Origin: a virus
DNA length: 64,000 bases
Virus record (IMG/VR): IMGVR_UViG_3300027800_000347
Coordinates: 1 to 64,000 of that record
Reading direction: 5' to 3' (one strand)
Of the stretch, positions 7,493 through 14,903 are shown piece after piece. The notes beneath the pieces are model-generated. The model was not told the origin of the DNA. It did not search any database and was given only the letters and a program-made list of their open reading frames with translations. Position 1 is the stretch's first letter, and each line of letters opens with the position of its first letter. The position numbers and the translations under genes were made by a program.

Positions 7493-9315
7493 AGCCATGC
7501 CTCGGCCACGAACCGGGACACCGGGGACTCGTACAGGCGCATCTGGCCGTCATGGCCCGGCTTTTCGGACCGCTCCGGACGCACCGCCATAAGCAGCACG
7601 TCCCGCGCGCGGGTGATGGCCACATAGGCAAGCCGCCGTTCTTCCTCGATGTCTCCGGACCTCACGGCGCGTTCGCTCGGCAAAATGCCCTCGTTGCATC
7701 CGGCCAGGATCACGCACGGCCATTCCAGGCCCTTGGCGCCATGGATGGTGGCCAGGGTGACGACGCCGGGGCCTTCGGAGTCAGAGGGGGGGATTTCGTC
7801 CTGCACGTCGTAGGTGGAGAGCCAGTCCAGGTAGGCGGACACGGATTCGTGGCCCATCGGCGCGCCCTGACTCCATTCTTCAATGAAGACGAAAGCCGGG
7901 TGCGGCGGATTATCCTGGCCGGAACAAAGAAGATCGTCGAGCGTCGCGGCCACGTCGAAGGCGTCGGCGTCCGGACCATCTATCCCGGCAAAGAACAGGC
8001 TGTGCCGCCCATCGCCGGAGTTCGCCAACCACGCCTCCAGGTGGCCGATGTCCAGTTGCACGGCCAGGGCCCGGACGGCGGAATACTCCTCGGGCGAAAG
8101 CCCGATGGCGTCCTTGATGAGCATGAAGGCGAAATTGTCCCTGGGGTTCACGACCAGCTTGAGGAAGGCATGGAACCGCCGGAACTCTTCGGAGTTGGTC
8201 AGGGCGGCCTTGCGCCCCACGTAGAGGTACGGCACTCCCAAAGCGTCCAGTTCGTCGGCCACGCGCCCGAGCAGGGCATGCTTGCGGGCCAGGACGGCGA
8301 TGTCGCGGGGAGCACTTCCTTCTGCGATGGTCAGGCCGACACATTGGGCGGTACGGGCGCTATCCATCCCGGGAGCACGGCCAATCCGCGTGGACGCCTT
8401 CCGGCACGCCTGCATCGTCACCGGAAGCCGCATCAGGTTGTGCTCGATCAGCCTGTTTGCCGATTCGACGATGCCGACACCGGAGCGGTAATTCCGCTCC
8501 AGCCTCAAAACATGGAAGGTGTCAGCATTCTCAAGGAGGTATTCCGGAGCGGCCCCACGCCATTGATAGATGGCCTGACTGGTATCTCCGACCGCAAACA
8601 GCGTGGCCGGAAGGTCGCGGGCCATGGACTCCAGGAGGCCCCATTGCAGCCGGTCCAGGTCCTGCACTTCGTCCACCAGGACGTGCCGCCAGCCGAGGTA
8701 TTGCTTGACCAGGGGCAGAAGCAGCATGAAGCCGGTCAATATGCCGCCGTAGGTCAGGGCGTTATTCTCGCGGCAACGGCCCATGAAGGCGTTGAACAGG
8801 TTGAAGGCCGGATCAAATTCGGCCGGTTCGATGCCCGTGGCGTAGAAGTCCGAAAAGGCCTTATCCACGGCCTTTTTCGGGGTCTTCCAGGTCTTTCCCT
8901 TGAGGGCACCGACCTCCGTGGCCACCGTGCGCAGCAGGAAATCCTCTTCCCACTCCGAATAGACGGTGATCTGCCCGGGGCGCAGACCGATCAACTCCCC
9001 GAACCGCTGGAGCTGATGCAGGGCCAGGGCGTGCATGGTGCCCATGGTCACCCGGTAGGCGGCGCTGCCGATGCGGGCCACGAGGCGCTCCCGCATCTCG
9101 CCAGCGGCTTTCCGGGTGAAGGTGACGGCCACGATTTCGGACGGCGAGGCGTGGCATTGCTCGATCAGGGAGGCGATCCGTTCCGTGAGCACGCGGGTCT
9201 TCCCGGAACCGGCCCCGGCCAGGACCAGGGCGCGCCGGGCGTCCGTGGTCACGGCGGCAAGCTGGTCCGGGTCCAGGCTTGGGCGGGTCGGGCACGAGGG
9301 ATTAAGCGTTTCCAT
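7489..9315 (-). CDS. UvrD/Rep-type SF1A DNA helicase
   Basis: A 608-aa ATP-dependent 3'-5' helicase of the UvrD/PcrA/Rep superfamily. Motifs in order: Q-motif (LDPDQLAAV), Walker A GAGSGKT (34-40), TFTRKAAGEM, Walker B LVDEVQD (213-219), GDTSQAIYQWRGA (243-255), RNYRSG, VVTLATIHGAKGLEWPCV and EEERRLAYVAITRAR. All helicase motifs are intact; it is slightly shorter than cellular UvrD (about 720 aa). It sits directly after the split Rad50-like genes, suggesting a phage recombination or replication unit. The start is METLNPS; it overlaps the upstream gene by 14 bp. Confidence 0.93.
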   Translation of the reverse strand: METLNPSCPTRPSLDPDQLAAVTTDARRALVLAGAGSGKTRVLTERIASLIEQCHASPSEIVAVTFTRKAAGEMRERLVARIGSAAYRVTMGTMHALALHQLQRFGELIGLRPGQITVYSEWEEDFLLRTVATEVGALKGKTWKTPKKAVDKAFSDFYATGIEPAEFDPAFNLFNAFMGRCRENNALTYGGILTGFMLLLPLVKQYLGWRHVLVDEVQDLDRLQWGLLESMARDLPATLFAVGDTSQAIYQWRGAAPEYLLENADTFHVLRLERNYRSGVGIVESANRLIEHNLMRLPVTMQACRKASTRIGRAPGMDSARTAQCVGLTIAEGSAPRDIAVLARKHALLGRVADELDALGVPYLYVGRKAALTNSEEFRRFHAFLKLVVNPRDNFAFMLIKDAIGLSPEEYSAVRALAVQLDIGHLEAWLANSGDGRHSLFFAGIDGPDADAFDVAATLDDLLCSGQDNPPHPAFVFIEEWSQGAPMGHESVSAYLDWLSTYDVQDEIPPSDSEGPGVVTLATIHGAKGLEWPCVILAGCNEGILPSERAVRSGDIEEERRLAYVAITRARDVLLMAVRPERSEKPGHDGQMRLYESPVSRFVAEAWL

Positions 9316-9895
9316 GGTCAACCCCCATCTCCACCACGTCCCAGCCCTCGGGAACAACGGACGGCACATGACAGGTGTTGACGATCAGCGCCGCCCCGGG
9401 GTTGGTGGCAGCGATGTGTCCCAGAGCCCCGGCCAGCCGGGCTTGATCCAGTTCGGCCGCCTCCAGGATCAAGAGCCTGTGCGGGGCCGCGCCAAGCAGG
9501 GCATGGGCCAGGGCCGCCTCAAAAAGCACCTTTTCCCCGCCGGAGAGCCCGGCATGGGGCGTGACCCGGCCTTCCAGTTCCCATGCCAGGGTGACGCCGC
9601 CGTCTTCTTCGATGCGCAGAACGGCTTTCCCGTCCGGCAGGATGGCGCCCATGGTTTCCGCCAGCTTGGCGCACGATCCGGCCACGGCCCAGTCCTTCTT
9701 CTTCCGCAGTTCCTCAAGGGCCTCTTTGGCCTCGCGTCCGGCTTTCGCGGCGGCTTCGGCGTTGACCCGCTGGGTTTCGGCGGTTTCGTCCATCCCCTTG
9801 GCCTTTTGGAACAAGGCGAGTTCCCCGCGCAGGGTGCGCAGGCGCTCATCCATGCCCTTGGTCTGGGCTTCCATGATGTCGGTGTCAGCGATCAT
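9302..9895 (-). CDS. Rad50/SbcC-like ATPase, C-terminal half
   Basis: A 197-aa protein that looks like the second half of an SMC/Rad50-type ATPase: a descending coiled coil (about 10-75), then the ABC signature LSGGEK (117-122) and a Walker B-like strand LLILEAAELD (141-150) followed by a D-loop-like stretch. The canonical acidic pair of Walker B (DE) reads EA here, which is unusual and could weaken ATP hydrolysis. ATGA overlap with the upstream N-terminal-half gene means both are made together. No Mre11-like nuclease gene is visible nearby. Confidence 0.75.
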   Translation of the reverse strand: MIADTDIMEAQTKGMDERLRTLRGELALFQKAKGMDETAETQRVNAEAAAKAGREAKEALEELRKKKDWAVAGSCAKLAETMGAILPDGKAVLRIEEDGGVTLAWELEGRVTPHAGLSGGEKVLFEAALAHALLGAAPHRLLILEAAELDQARLAGALGHIAATNPGAALIVNTCHVPSVVPEGWDVVEMGVDHGNA

Positions 9896-10881
9896 GCCGC
9901 GACCTCCCGGGGCTGGCCCTGGCGGGCCTTGGCCAGTTCGGATTTGATGACCATGCGCGCCGCGCAGACCTCGCACCCGGCCCGGGCCATGGCGGCAAGG
10001 ATGCGCTCAAGGATGGCCGCCACGTCGGGGGCGTCGGAAGCGGAGGGGGCGGGCTTGGCGTAGGATTCGAGCGGCGGCGGAGGCGCTATGGTCGAACGGG
10101 CCTGCCCCCGCCATGCGTCGGGCGACTCGGCGGCCGGGGCCGCTTGCTGCGGCGTAGGCGCCATGGATCCTTGCTGTGCAGCCTGCCGCTTCGCGGCCTC
10201 GGCCTGTTCGTCGGCCCTGGCCGCTTCGATCCTGGCGGCGTGCAGGTCTTCCCTTGCCTGCTTCAGTTCCGCTTCGACCGTCGCGACTTCGGCGGCCTTG
10301 TCGGCCAGGGTTCCGGCGGGCAGTTCAAGGCGGGCCTTCTGCGCCTGGATGGCCGAAATGACGGACAGGGCCTCGCGCTCCTTGCGTTCGGCCTCGTTCG
10401 CCCTGGCCGTGGCCGCAGCGATCTTTTCCCCGATGTTCTTCACGTCGCCGTCCGGCGGGAAGAGGCGGAAGAGCTCGTCCACTTTCCGCTGGTCCGACAG
10501 GGCCAGGAAGACAGACAGGTCCACCACACCCACCCCGGCAAGCTCCCTGGCGAAATCGGCGGGCTTGGCCTTGGTGCCGCCTACGAAAAGCTCCTGCGAA
10601 ACGGCGCCGCTTTTCGAGCGCGTGAAGCGGCGTTCGAGCTTCATGCCCCCGTCCAGGGTGATGCCGACGCGCATGTCTCTCCCCTTGCCGTCAAAGAATG
10701 CGTCCATGATGTCGGGGTTTCTTTTACCCGCGCCCGGCACGTAGCCGAGCACGGCGAGTTGCAGGGCCTGGGAACGGCTGGACTTGCCCGCGCCGTTCGG
10801 GCCGACCACGATGGCCCGCGCCCCCAAGGGGGCCGTGAATGTGGCCCCCTTGAAGTTGTGCGCATGGACGGCGGAAATCAC
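9892..10881 (-). CDS. Rad50/SbcC-like ATPase, N-terminal half with zinc-hook-like CxxC
   Basis: A 329-aa protein starting MISAVHAHNFKGATF, typical of Rad50/RecF N-termini. Walker A is GPNGAGKSS (27-35) and a Q-loop-like FLALSDQRKVDEL follows near 125-137. An ascending coiled coil covers about 150-230, a Pro/Ala linker follows, and near the end lies CEVC (303-306), placed as in the Rad50 zinc hook. The protein stops about 20 residues later and the next gene supplies the second half. I infer two subunits that pair through ATPase heads and hooks. It overlaps the upstream gene by 4 bp. Confidence 0.75.
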   Translation of the reverse strand: MISAVHAHNFKGATFTAPLGARAIVVGPNGAGKSSRSQALQLAVLGYVPGAGKRNPDIMDAFFDGKGRDMRVGITLDGGMKLERRFTRSKSGAVSQELFVGGTKAKPADFARELAGVGVVDLSVFLALSDQRKVDELFRLFPPDGDVKNIGEKIAAATARANEAERKEREALSVISAIQAQKARLELPAGTLADKAAEVATVEAELKQAREDLHAARIEAARADEQAEAAKRQAAQQGSMAPTPQQAAPAAESPDAWRGQARSTIAPPPPLESYAKPAPSASDAPDVAAILERILAAMARAGCEVCAARMVIKSELAKARQGQPREVAA

Positions 10882-12167
10882 GACTCGCCCCGGTCCACGC
10901 GGGCGCTGATCGAATGGTAGAGGGCGCGGGCCTGCGCCGGGGTCACGGCAGCCTCGGGGCGGATGCCCATTTCAATCCGGGACACGCGGTCCAGGTCAGG
11001 GAACATCTCCTTGGTGCTCTCGTAGTTGGTCAAGTCCTTGCGGTCTTCGGCAGAGAGCGGGGCGGCCGTGGGCGCCGGGCCGGTCATGTCCTCGGGTTCG
11101 GGTTCCGGCTCCGGGGCCTCCGGCTGTCCGTATGTGCCGGTTTCACCAGGGGCCATGTCGATGGTGGCGGCCATGGGTTCGGGCGGCGCGGTTTCTTCGT
11201 CTTCGGCCGCGATGCCCGCCATGTCGTCGTCCATGCGCTCGACGCCCTTGCGCACGTCGATGGTCATGCCCGGGGCCTGCCCCTGCGGGAGCGCGAAGTT
11301 TTGGCCCTCGGAAAGGGACTTCACCCGGTCCTGGACGCTGGCGTAAACGCTGGTGTCCCATTTCATGAGGCTGCCGTTGGTGGGCCGCCAGCAAATGACG
11401 GCCAAGTCCCACCGGGCGCCAGGGGCCTTTTGCAGGCCGGAGAGGTGTTTGCATGCGTTGCGGCGGGCGAAGGTCTGGGCAAAATCCAGAGCCTTCTTTT
11501 CGCGGTTCAGGATTTCGCCGTACCACTTCAGGGCTTCGTCGTGCTCCGAGTTGACCCACAGGACCATGGTTTCGTCGAACGGATATTTGCCCCACGTTCC
11601 GTCCCCTTTCGGCTTGTCCATCTCGGCCGGAAGCAGCTTGAACGCCTGCGGGGTCTTCTTGGCCTTGGCCACGAGGTCGATGAGCCTATAACTTGGCACG
11701 TCATAGGCCGTGGTCCAGTCCGCCACCATGGGCAGTCCCTTCGAGGAAAACCGAAAGGCGATGGCCCGGGCGTAGATGTTCAGGATGCGGCGATTGTTGG
11801 GGTCGCGGATCACGTGCGGGTTGGTCTGCTCGATGCCGTCCACGATCACGGAGCGGGGGAAGATCACGCACGTGCCCGCTGCCTCGGCCCACATCTCATA
11901 GCCCTGGGCGGAAACCACGAAGGGGCCGTTGAAAACGGGCTGCACCAGCCCGCCGTTTTCGACGGTCAGGGTCAACCGTTGTTTGAAAGCCTTGATCTGC
12001 CCGTCCTGGCTGCGCAGGGCAAAGGCTTCATCCTCGGCCAGGGCCAGCACGCTGTGCTTGTGAATCCCGGCGAGGTAAGAGGAAAGGGCCTTGCCTTCCT
12101 CGGGCATGGTGGCCAAAACCTTATCCAGGGCGGTCTTCGCCTGGTCCTGTAGCGATTCGTAGGACAT
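10878..12167 (-). CDS. Unknown phage DNA-metabolism protein (429 aa)
   Basis: Starts MSYESLQDQAKTALDKVLA after a strong AAGGAGGG. The N-terminal about 290 residues form an alpha/beta domain with conserved-looking stretches (ARAIAFRFSSKGLPM, FARRNACKHLSGLQK); residues about 300-385 are an acidic Pro/Glu-rich linker; the C-terminus is helical. Gene order (this gene, Rad50-like pair, helicase) resembles phage recombination operons in which a single-strand annealing protein takes this place, but I see no RecT, Erf or Rad52 signature, so this is only a contextual suggestion. Confidence 0.55.
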   Translation of the reverse strand: MSYESLQDQAKTALDKVLATMPEEGKALSSYLAGIHKHSVLALAEDEAFALRSQDGQIKAFKQRLTLTVENGGLVQPVFNGPFVVSAQGYEMWAEAAGTCVIFPRSVIVDGIEQTNPHVIRDPNNRRILNIYARAIAFRFSSKGLPMVADWTTAYDVPSYRLIDLVAKAKKTPQAFKLLPAEMDKPKGDGTWGKYPFDETMVLWVNSEHDEALKWYGEILNREKKALDFAQTFARRNACKHLSGLQKAPGARWDLAVICWRPTNGSLMKWDTSVYASVQDRVKSLSEGQNFALPQGQAPGMTIDVRKGVERMDDDMAGIAAEDEETAPPEPMAATIDMAPGETGTYGQPEAPEPEPEPEDMTGPAPTAAPLSAEDRKDLTNYESTKEMFPDLDRVSRIEMGIRPEAAVTPAQARALYHSISARVDRGES

Positions 12168-12208
12168 GATCCCTCCTTGTTGACTCCACAGCCCGGCGGG
12201 CTTAGGGG

Positions 12209-12385
12209 TCAGTTTGTGGTTTGTTTTTGCTCCCCGCAGGAGCTTGTTGCCGCCCCGGTGTTCGCGCACCGGGGCTTTTCAATCCGGATTCCGAGTTTCT
12301 CCGCCAGAACAGCGTTTTCCAGCTTGTTCAGGTCATCCATGAGCCGGGCAAATCGCCTGTCTGCACGGCCGTTGATGGTCCTCAC
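12209..12385 (-). CDS. Small hypothetical protein, GTG start
   Basis: A 58-aa protein starting at a GTG that overlaps the upstream stop (GTGA) and is preceded by GGAGGG. It reads MRTINGRADRRFARLMDD with a short amphipathic helix and ends in a Cys/Gln/Thr-rich tail. No family recognised. Confidence 0.5.
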   Translation of the reverse strand: MRTINGRADRRFARLMDDLNKLENAVLAEKLGIRIEKPRCANTGAATSSCGEQKQTTN

Positions 12386-12627
12386 GCCCTCACCCTCCCT
12401 CCCTCCACGGGACTGATGTCGATGACCGGGAACGGGGCCGGGATGTCCAAATCCATGGTCAGGCGGTAATGCCGCCCCGGCATGGGGTCGATTCCGCCGT
12501 GGTCCTCCCGGTATTCGTCTACCCATTCGTCCAAGGCTTCGCGCGCCTCTTCCCTGGTGCCGTAGGCCATGATCTGATCCCACCCGGTATTGGTGGGGTT
12601 GCGCTCCCAGATGGCGTATGCTTCCAT
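12382..12627 (-). CDS. Small hypothetical protein
   Basis: An 81-aa acidic protein starting MEAYAIWERNPTNTGWDQ, with a pattern of one strand, a helix (REEAREALDEWVDEYRED) and two further strands, a compact alpha/beta fold common in phage early genes. It is coupled to the downstream GTG-start gene. Function unknown. Confidence 0.55.
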   Translation of the reverse strand: MEAYAIWERNPTNTGWDQIMAYGTREEAREALDEWVDEYREDHGGIDPMPGRHYRLTMDLDIPAPFPVIDISPVEGGRVRA

Positions 12628-12629
12628 GG

Positions 12630-12764
12630 CTATTTCCCCACGCTCGGATCGTTGATGGCCGCCACCAGAATCAGGGCCGCGACCATGAGGCACATCAGGA
12701 TGATGTCTTTGGTTGCCTGCTTCCAATCGGAAGAGGTCATGGGTTCGTCGTCGCGGTAGCACAT
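12630..12764 (-). CDS. 44-aa single-pass membrane protein
   Basis: Starts MCYRDDEPMTSSDWKQAT, with one hydrophobic helix (about 18-36, IILMCLMVAALILVAA). AGGAGC lies at good spacing before the ATG. This is the first gene of the early-left operon after the long structured leader. Tiny membrane proteins at this position can modify the host envelope or inhibit host proteases, but nothing specific can be said. Confidence 0.55.
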   Translation of the reverse strand: MCYRDDEPMTSSDWKQATKDIILMCLMVAALILVAAINDPSVGK

Positions 12765-12780
12765 GGCCCGGCTCCTTTTG

Positions 12781-12808
12781 AGGCCCCCAAGTAGGCACTT
12801 AGGGGCCT
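12781..12808 (-). other. Hairpin just upstream of first early-left gene
   Basis: A 12-bp stem with a four-base loop (AGGCCCCTAAGT, loop, ACTTGGGGGCCT on the minus strand, one G-T pair) ends about five bases before the ribosome site of the 44-aa membrane protein. No T-run follows on either strand, so it is not an ordinary terminator. It may control translation or processing of the leader RNA. Confidence 0.5.
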
Positions 12809-12899
12809 CCTGATGTTGCACCACCACGGCCAATCCGCGGGGCGTCTCACATGCCGCGTCTTTTCGTGCCGCTACGGCGCGCGGGTGGTGAGATATTCT

Positions 12900-13044
12900 G
12901 TCGAGCCTGGGGCGCGGGGGCGGGCTGGCGCTGGATTTGAACCAGCCGCAATCGATCCCCCCAGCGTGGAGTCACGGGCCACCGATTCCCCGGATTCGAA
13001 CCGGGCTGTGTGCGTCCTTGCCGCCCCCTCGTTCCAAGCTCGAC
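12900..13044 (-). ncRNA. Structured leader element with two T-arm-like hairpins
   Basis: The ends pair over 11 bp (12900-12910 with 13034-13044, one G-U), and inside this 12916-12923 pairs with 13021-13028 over 8 bp. Enclosed are two hairpins with tRNA T-loop character on the minus strand: GCTGG-TTCAAAT-CCAGC (12930-12946) and CCCGG-TTCGAAT-CCGGG (12989-13005). I could not build a full cloverleaf with an acceptor stem, so it is not called a tRNA. It lies within the predicted early-left transcript leader. Function unknown. Confidence 0.4.
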
Positions 13045-13045
13045 G

Positions 13046-13387
13046 TTCAATGATCTGATGGAGGGGAAGGGATTCGAACCCTTGCACCCTGGGGGCCGCC
13101 ACCCCCGTCGGGTGTCCTCGCGTCACCACCACGGCGGTGGTATCGGCAACGCGGAGATGCCATTGGCCTGCCTCGGCCACCCCTCCAAATTCAATGATCC
13201 GCACTTCCGAAATCTTCCCGCCTTCCGCGTCCCTGGCCCCTTCATTGTTCCGGCTGTGCCGTGGATGTTCACCCTCGCGGGGCTTATCCTCCGGGTCCGT
13301 ATGGTTCGCTTCCGGCTCTTGCCGCCTTAGCCCCTACTTGCGCCCGTAAGCGCGGTGTTCGGGGTTGCTGCGGCTTTTCAATGATCC
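13046..13387. repeat. Three copies of TTCAATGATC in the early-left leader
   Basis: The 10-mer TTCAATGATC occurs at about 13046, 13190 and 13377, separating the tRNA-like element (13059-13186) from the other structured segments. The 187-bp interval between the second and third copies is GC-rich, holds several complementary stretches, and has no credible gene. The copies could be spacer remnants of a duplicated RNA unit or protein-binding sites. Confidence 0.45.
13059..13186 (-). ncRNA. tRNA-like element with enlarged variable region
   Basis: Read on the minus strand it has a perfect 7-bp acceptor-like stem (GGAGGGG / CCCCTCC), a perfect T-arm directly next to it (AAGGG-TTCGAAT-CCCTT), T8 and a short D-arm (GCC / GGC). 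The 3' end reads ATCA rather than NCCA. At 128 nt it is far longer than any normal tRNA; the extra part forms two hairpins (ACCACC/GGTGGT and GGGGG/CCCCC). No anticodon arm is convincing: the best candidate has loop CTCCGCG with a mismatched closing pair. A tRNA relic or tRNA mimic. Confidence 0.4.
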
Positions 13388-13419
13388 GGCCCGGGCGGGC
13401 CGTGTTCGTCGTTGATCCA

Positions 13420-13448
13420 AGAATATATCTTTTTGATTTATCATGCAA
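13420..13448 (-). promoter_or_regulatory. Early-left promoter (pL-like) with internal operator
   Basis: On the minus strand: -35 TTGCAT, 17-bp spacer, -10 TATTCT. The spacer contains ATCAAAAAGAT five bases after the -35 and one base before the -10, exactly the geometry found in the rightward promoter at 15641. Transcription would start near 13413 and run through about 650 nt of structured leader into the early-left genes. Repressor binding in the spacer would shut it off. Confidence 0.7.
13427..13437. promoter_or_regulatory. Repressor operator OL1
   Basis: 11-bp near-palindrome ATCTTTTTGAT (ATCAAAAAGAT on the other strand), identical to the core in the rightward promoter spacer at 15652. It lies between the -35 and -10 of the early-left promoter. 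Confidence 0.65.
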
Positions 13449-13460
13449 GCCAAAAAGTAA

Positions 13461-13471
13461 ATCTTTTTGAT
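13461..13471. promoter_or_regulatory. Repressor operator OL2
   Basis: Second identical ATCTTTTTGAT, 34 bp from OL1 (about three helical turns) and upstream of the -35. The minus-strand sequence ATCAAAAAGATTTACT here is shared over 16 bp with the rightward promoter region, pointing to a duplicated regulatory module. Confidence 0.6.
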
Positions 13472-13485
13472 CGCGCGGTGAGCAC

Positions 13486-13506
13486 AAAAAAACCGCCTTT
13501 CGGCGG
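13486..13506 (-). terminator. Rho-independent terminator (second of a tandem pair)
   Basis: On the minus strand CCGCC-GAAA-GGCGG is followed by seven T. Together with the terminator at 13547 it closes the repressor/Rex-like transcript before the early-left promoter. Confidence 0.75.
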
Positions 13507-13546
13507 CGGGTGGAGGGGCGCGAGGTGCGCCCTGGCGGGAGGGCAA

Positions 13547-13570
13547 GAAAAAGGCCCGCCGAAGCGGGCC
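13547..13570 (-). terminator. Rho-independent terminator
   Basis: Minus-strand hairpin GGCCCGC-TTCG-GCGGGCC followed by a T-rich run, starting five bases after the stop of the membrane-protein gene at 13576. Clear end of the immunity operon. Confidence 0.8.
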
Positions 13571-13575
13571 GTTCA

Positions 13576-14163
13576 TTAAGGGGTCGTTGGCGGTGGCTGC
13601 TTGTCTGTAATCTTTTTTATTTCCGACCACTGCCTTTCTGACTCTTTAGTCATCTGCTGCCACTGCGTGTCTATTGACCTTCGCATTTCTTCTCTTGAAT
13701 CACTCAGGGAACCATAAAATAAAGACAATGCAGCGATGATTATCCCTGCCAGCGCCACAATCCCTGCCCCCGTAGCGGCCCAAACTTGTCGTCGCGTTGC
13801 CTTGTTGTCGTCTATAACTTTTGAGGAATCTTTTCTCATTTCAGAAATATCCTCGCGCATCTGACGCACACCATTGTCAATGTGGTCAAATTTTGCTTCA
13901 AGATATTTCTCAAAAAAATCCATATATTCCTCGTTTGCATGAAACTTAATTGGACTATGAATACTATCCTCGCCAGTGTCAAGGGAGGCATTGGAAATAA
14001 TTGACCCAAGTATTTCCTTGACTTTTTCAGGGGACATCGTGGCCGACGAGTCCATTGCCTCGCCGGTAACACGCGGGGGGCTAGCTTTACTACTAGGACG
14101 CCCCGCCGCCGCGCTTTCCGTTTGTTCGGCGGCAGTTTTTTTTAATGGGGTAATATTTTTCAT
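13576..14163 (-). CDS. Membrane protein of Rex-like pair (RexB position)
   Basis: A 195-aa protein: a Ser/Ala-rich disordered start (1-45), an acidic helical region with a coiled coil (about 75-120), one strong transmembrane segment (127-149, VWAATGAGIVALAGIIIAAL) and a charged C-terminal helix. AT-rich compared with the phage body. It overlaps the upstream soluble-protein gene by 4 bp and is followed by two terminators, so it is the last gene of the repressor transcript. No sequence similarity to RexB (multi-pass) is claimed; the parallel is gene order and a soluble plus membrane pair. Confidence 0.7.
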   Translation of the reverse strand: MKNITPLKKTAAEQTESAAAGRPSSKASPPRVTGEAMDSSATMSPEKVKEILGSIISNASLDTGEDSIHSPIKFHANEEYMDFFEKYLEAKFDHIDNGVRQMREDISEMRKDSSKVIDDNKATRRQVWAATGAGIVALAGIIIAALSLFYGSLSDSREEMRRSIDTQWQQMTKESERQWSEIKKITDKQPPPTTP

Positions 14164-14834
14164 TTTAAGTATTTATTTAGAGTGCTACACAATTTATGTT
14201 CCAAAAATTCATTTGCAAATTCCATCGTGGTTTTGAATGTATCCGGCGCAATCCCATCAGTTTGGTTTTTGTTGTTGATATCTACCGTTATTATAATTGT
14301 CTTATCTTGAAAGGCCGGTGATTCTCCGTCCTTATTTCCTATAATAGATAGATGTACGTTGTGCTGCCCATCTATAATGACACCCTTCGTCTCGAACGAC
14401 AATAGAACCTCTTCCGATAAAAAAGATAACTTATGTGAAAGAAATTTTGCCGAATCTTCTTCTATCTTGGCCATGTATGTAACTATTTGGCCGAGAAGCT
14501 TAAAGTCTTCCAGTTTGACGCCTAGTTTTTCGGTATAAAGCTGATAGATATTTTTCGCAATAACGATGAAGTCTGAGCACGTTCTTGAGTTTTCTGTGTA
14601 TTGTGCAAAATCTTTTGCGAGGAGGATGCTTCGACCCGTGCTTGATTCGGCTAAAACCCGTATGTCTTTATCCTGGTCTACCTGCCCGATTGAATCAAAT
14701 TTTTTGGGGGCAACAATCCTTATGTTTCGATAAAAATCTTTAAATGTTTCATTTGGTATCTCGCTTAACAATGGTATGTTAAATTTAATTCCAAAAATTT
14801 TATTTACAAATTTAAGGTTTTCAGTGCTAAACAT
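14160..14834 (-). CDS. Soluble protein of Rex-like pair (RexA position)
   Basis: A 224-aa protein starting MFSTENLKFVNKIFG, with AAGGCGA before the ATG. Marked AT-richness and A-ending codons contrast with the surrounding GC-rich genes, suggesting recent acquisition. It contains a segment LLSFETKGVIIDGQHNVHLSI and a strand TIIITVDINNKNQ, reading as an alpha/beta fold. No membrane segment, no recognised domain. It lies 69 bp after the repressor stop on the same strand, so it is likely expressed in the lysogen; superinfection exclusion is the leading guess from position alone. Confidence 0.65.
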   Translation of the reverse strand: MFSTENLKFVNKIFGIKFNIPLLSEIPNETFKDFYRNIRIVAPKKFDSIGQVDQDKDIRVLAESSTGRSILLAKDFAQYTENSRTCSDFIVIAKNIYQLYTEKLGVKLEDFKLLGQIVTYMAKIEEDSAKFLSHKLSFLSEEVLLSFETKGVIIDGQHNVHLSIIGNKDGESPAFQDKTIIITVDINNKNQTDGIAPDTFKTTMEFANEFLEHKLCSTLNKYLK

Positions 14835-14903
14835 AATTATTCGCCTTGTATTGTTTTTATAATAACAATCTGTTTGGCTACTATGTTATTTCTTTAGTTA
14901 CAG

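Noticed and set aside
7552-9381. Long plus-strand frame of about 600 codons opposite the helicase
   Set aside because: Mirror frame of the UvrD-type helicase; composition is unlike a protein.
13059-13186. Functional tRNA-Ser, -Leu or -Sec gene
   Set aside because: Acceptor and T-arms are perfect but length is 128 nt, the anticodon stem is mismatched and CCA is absent; kept only as a tRNA-like element.
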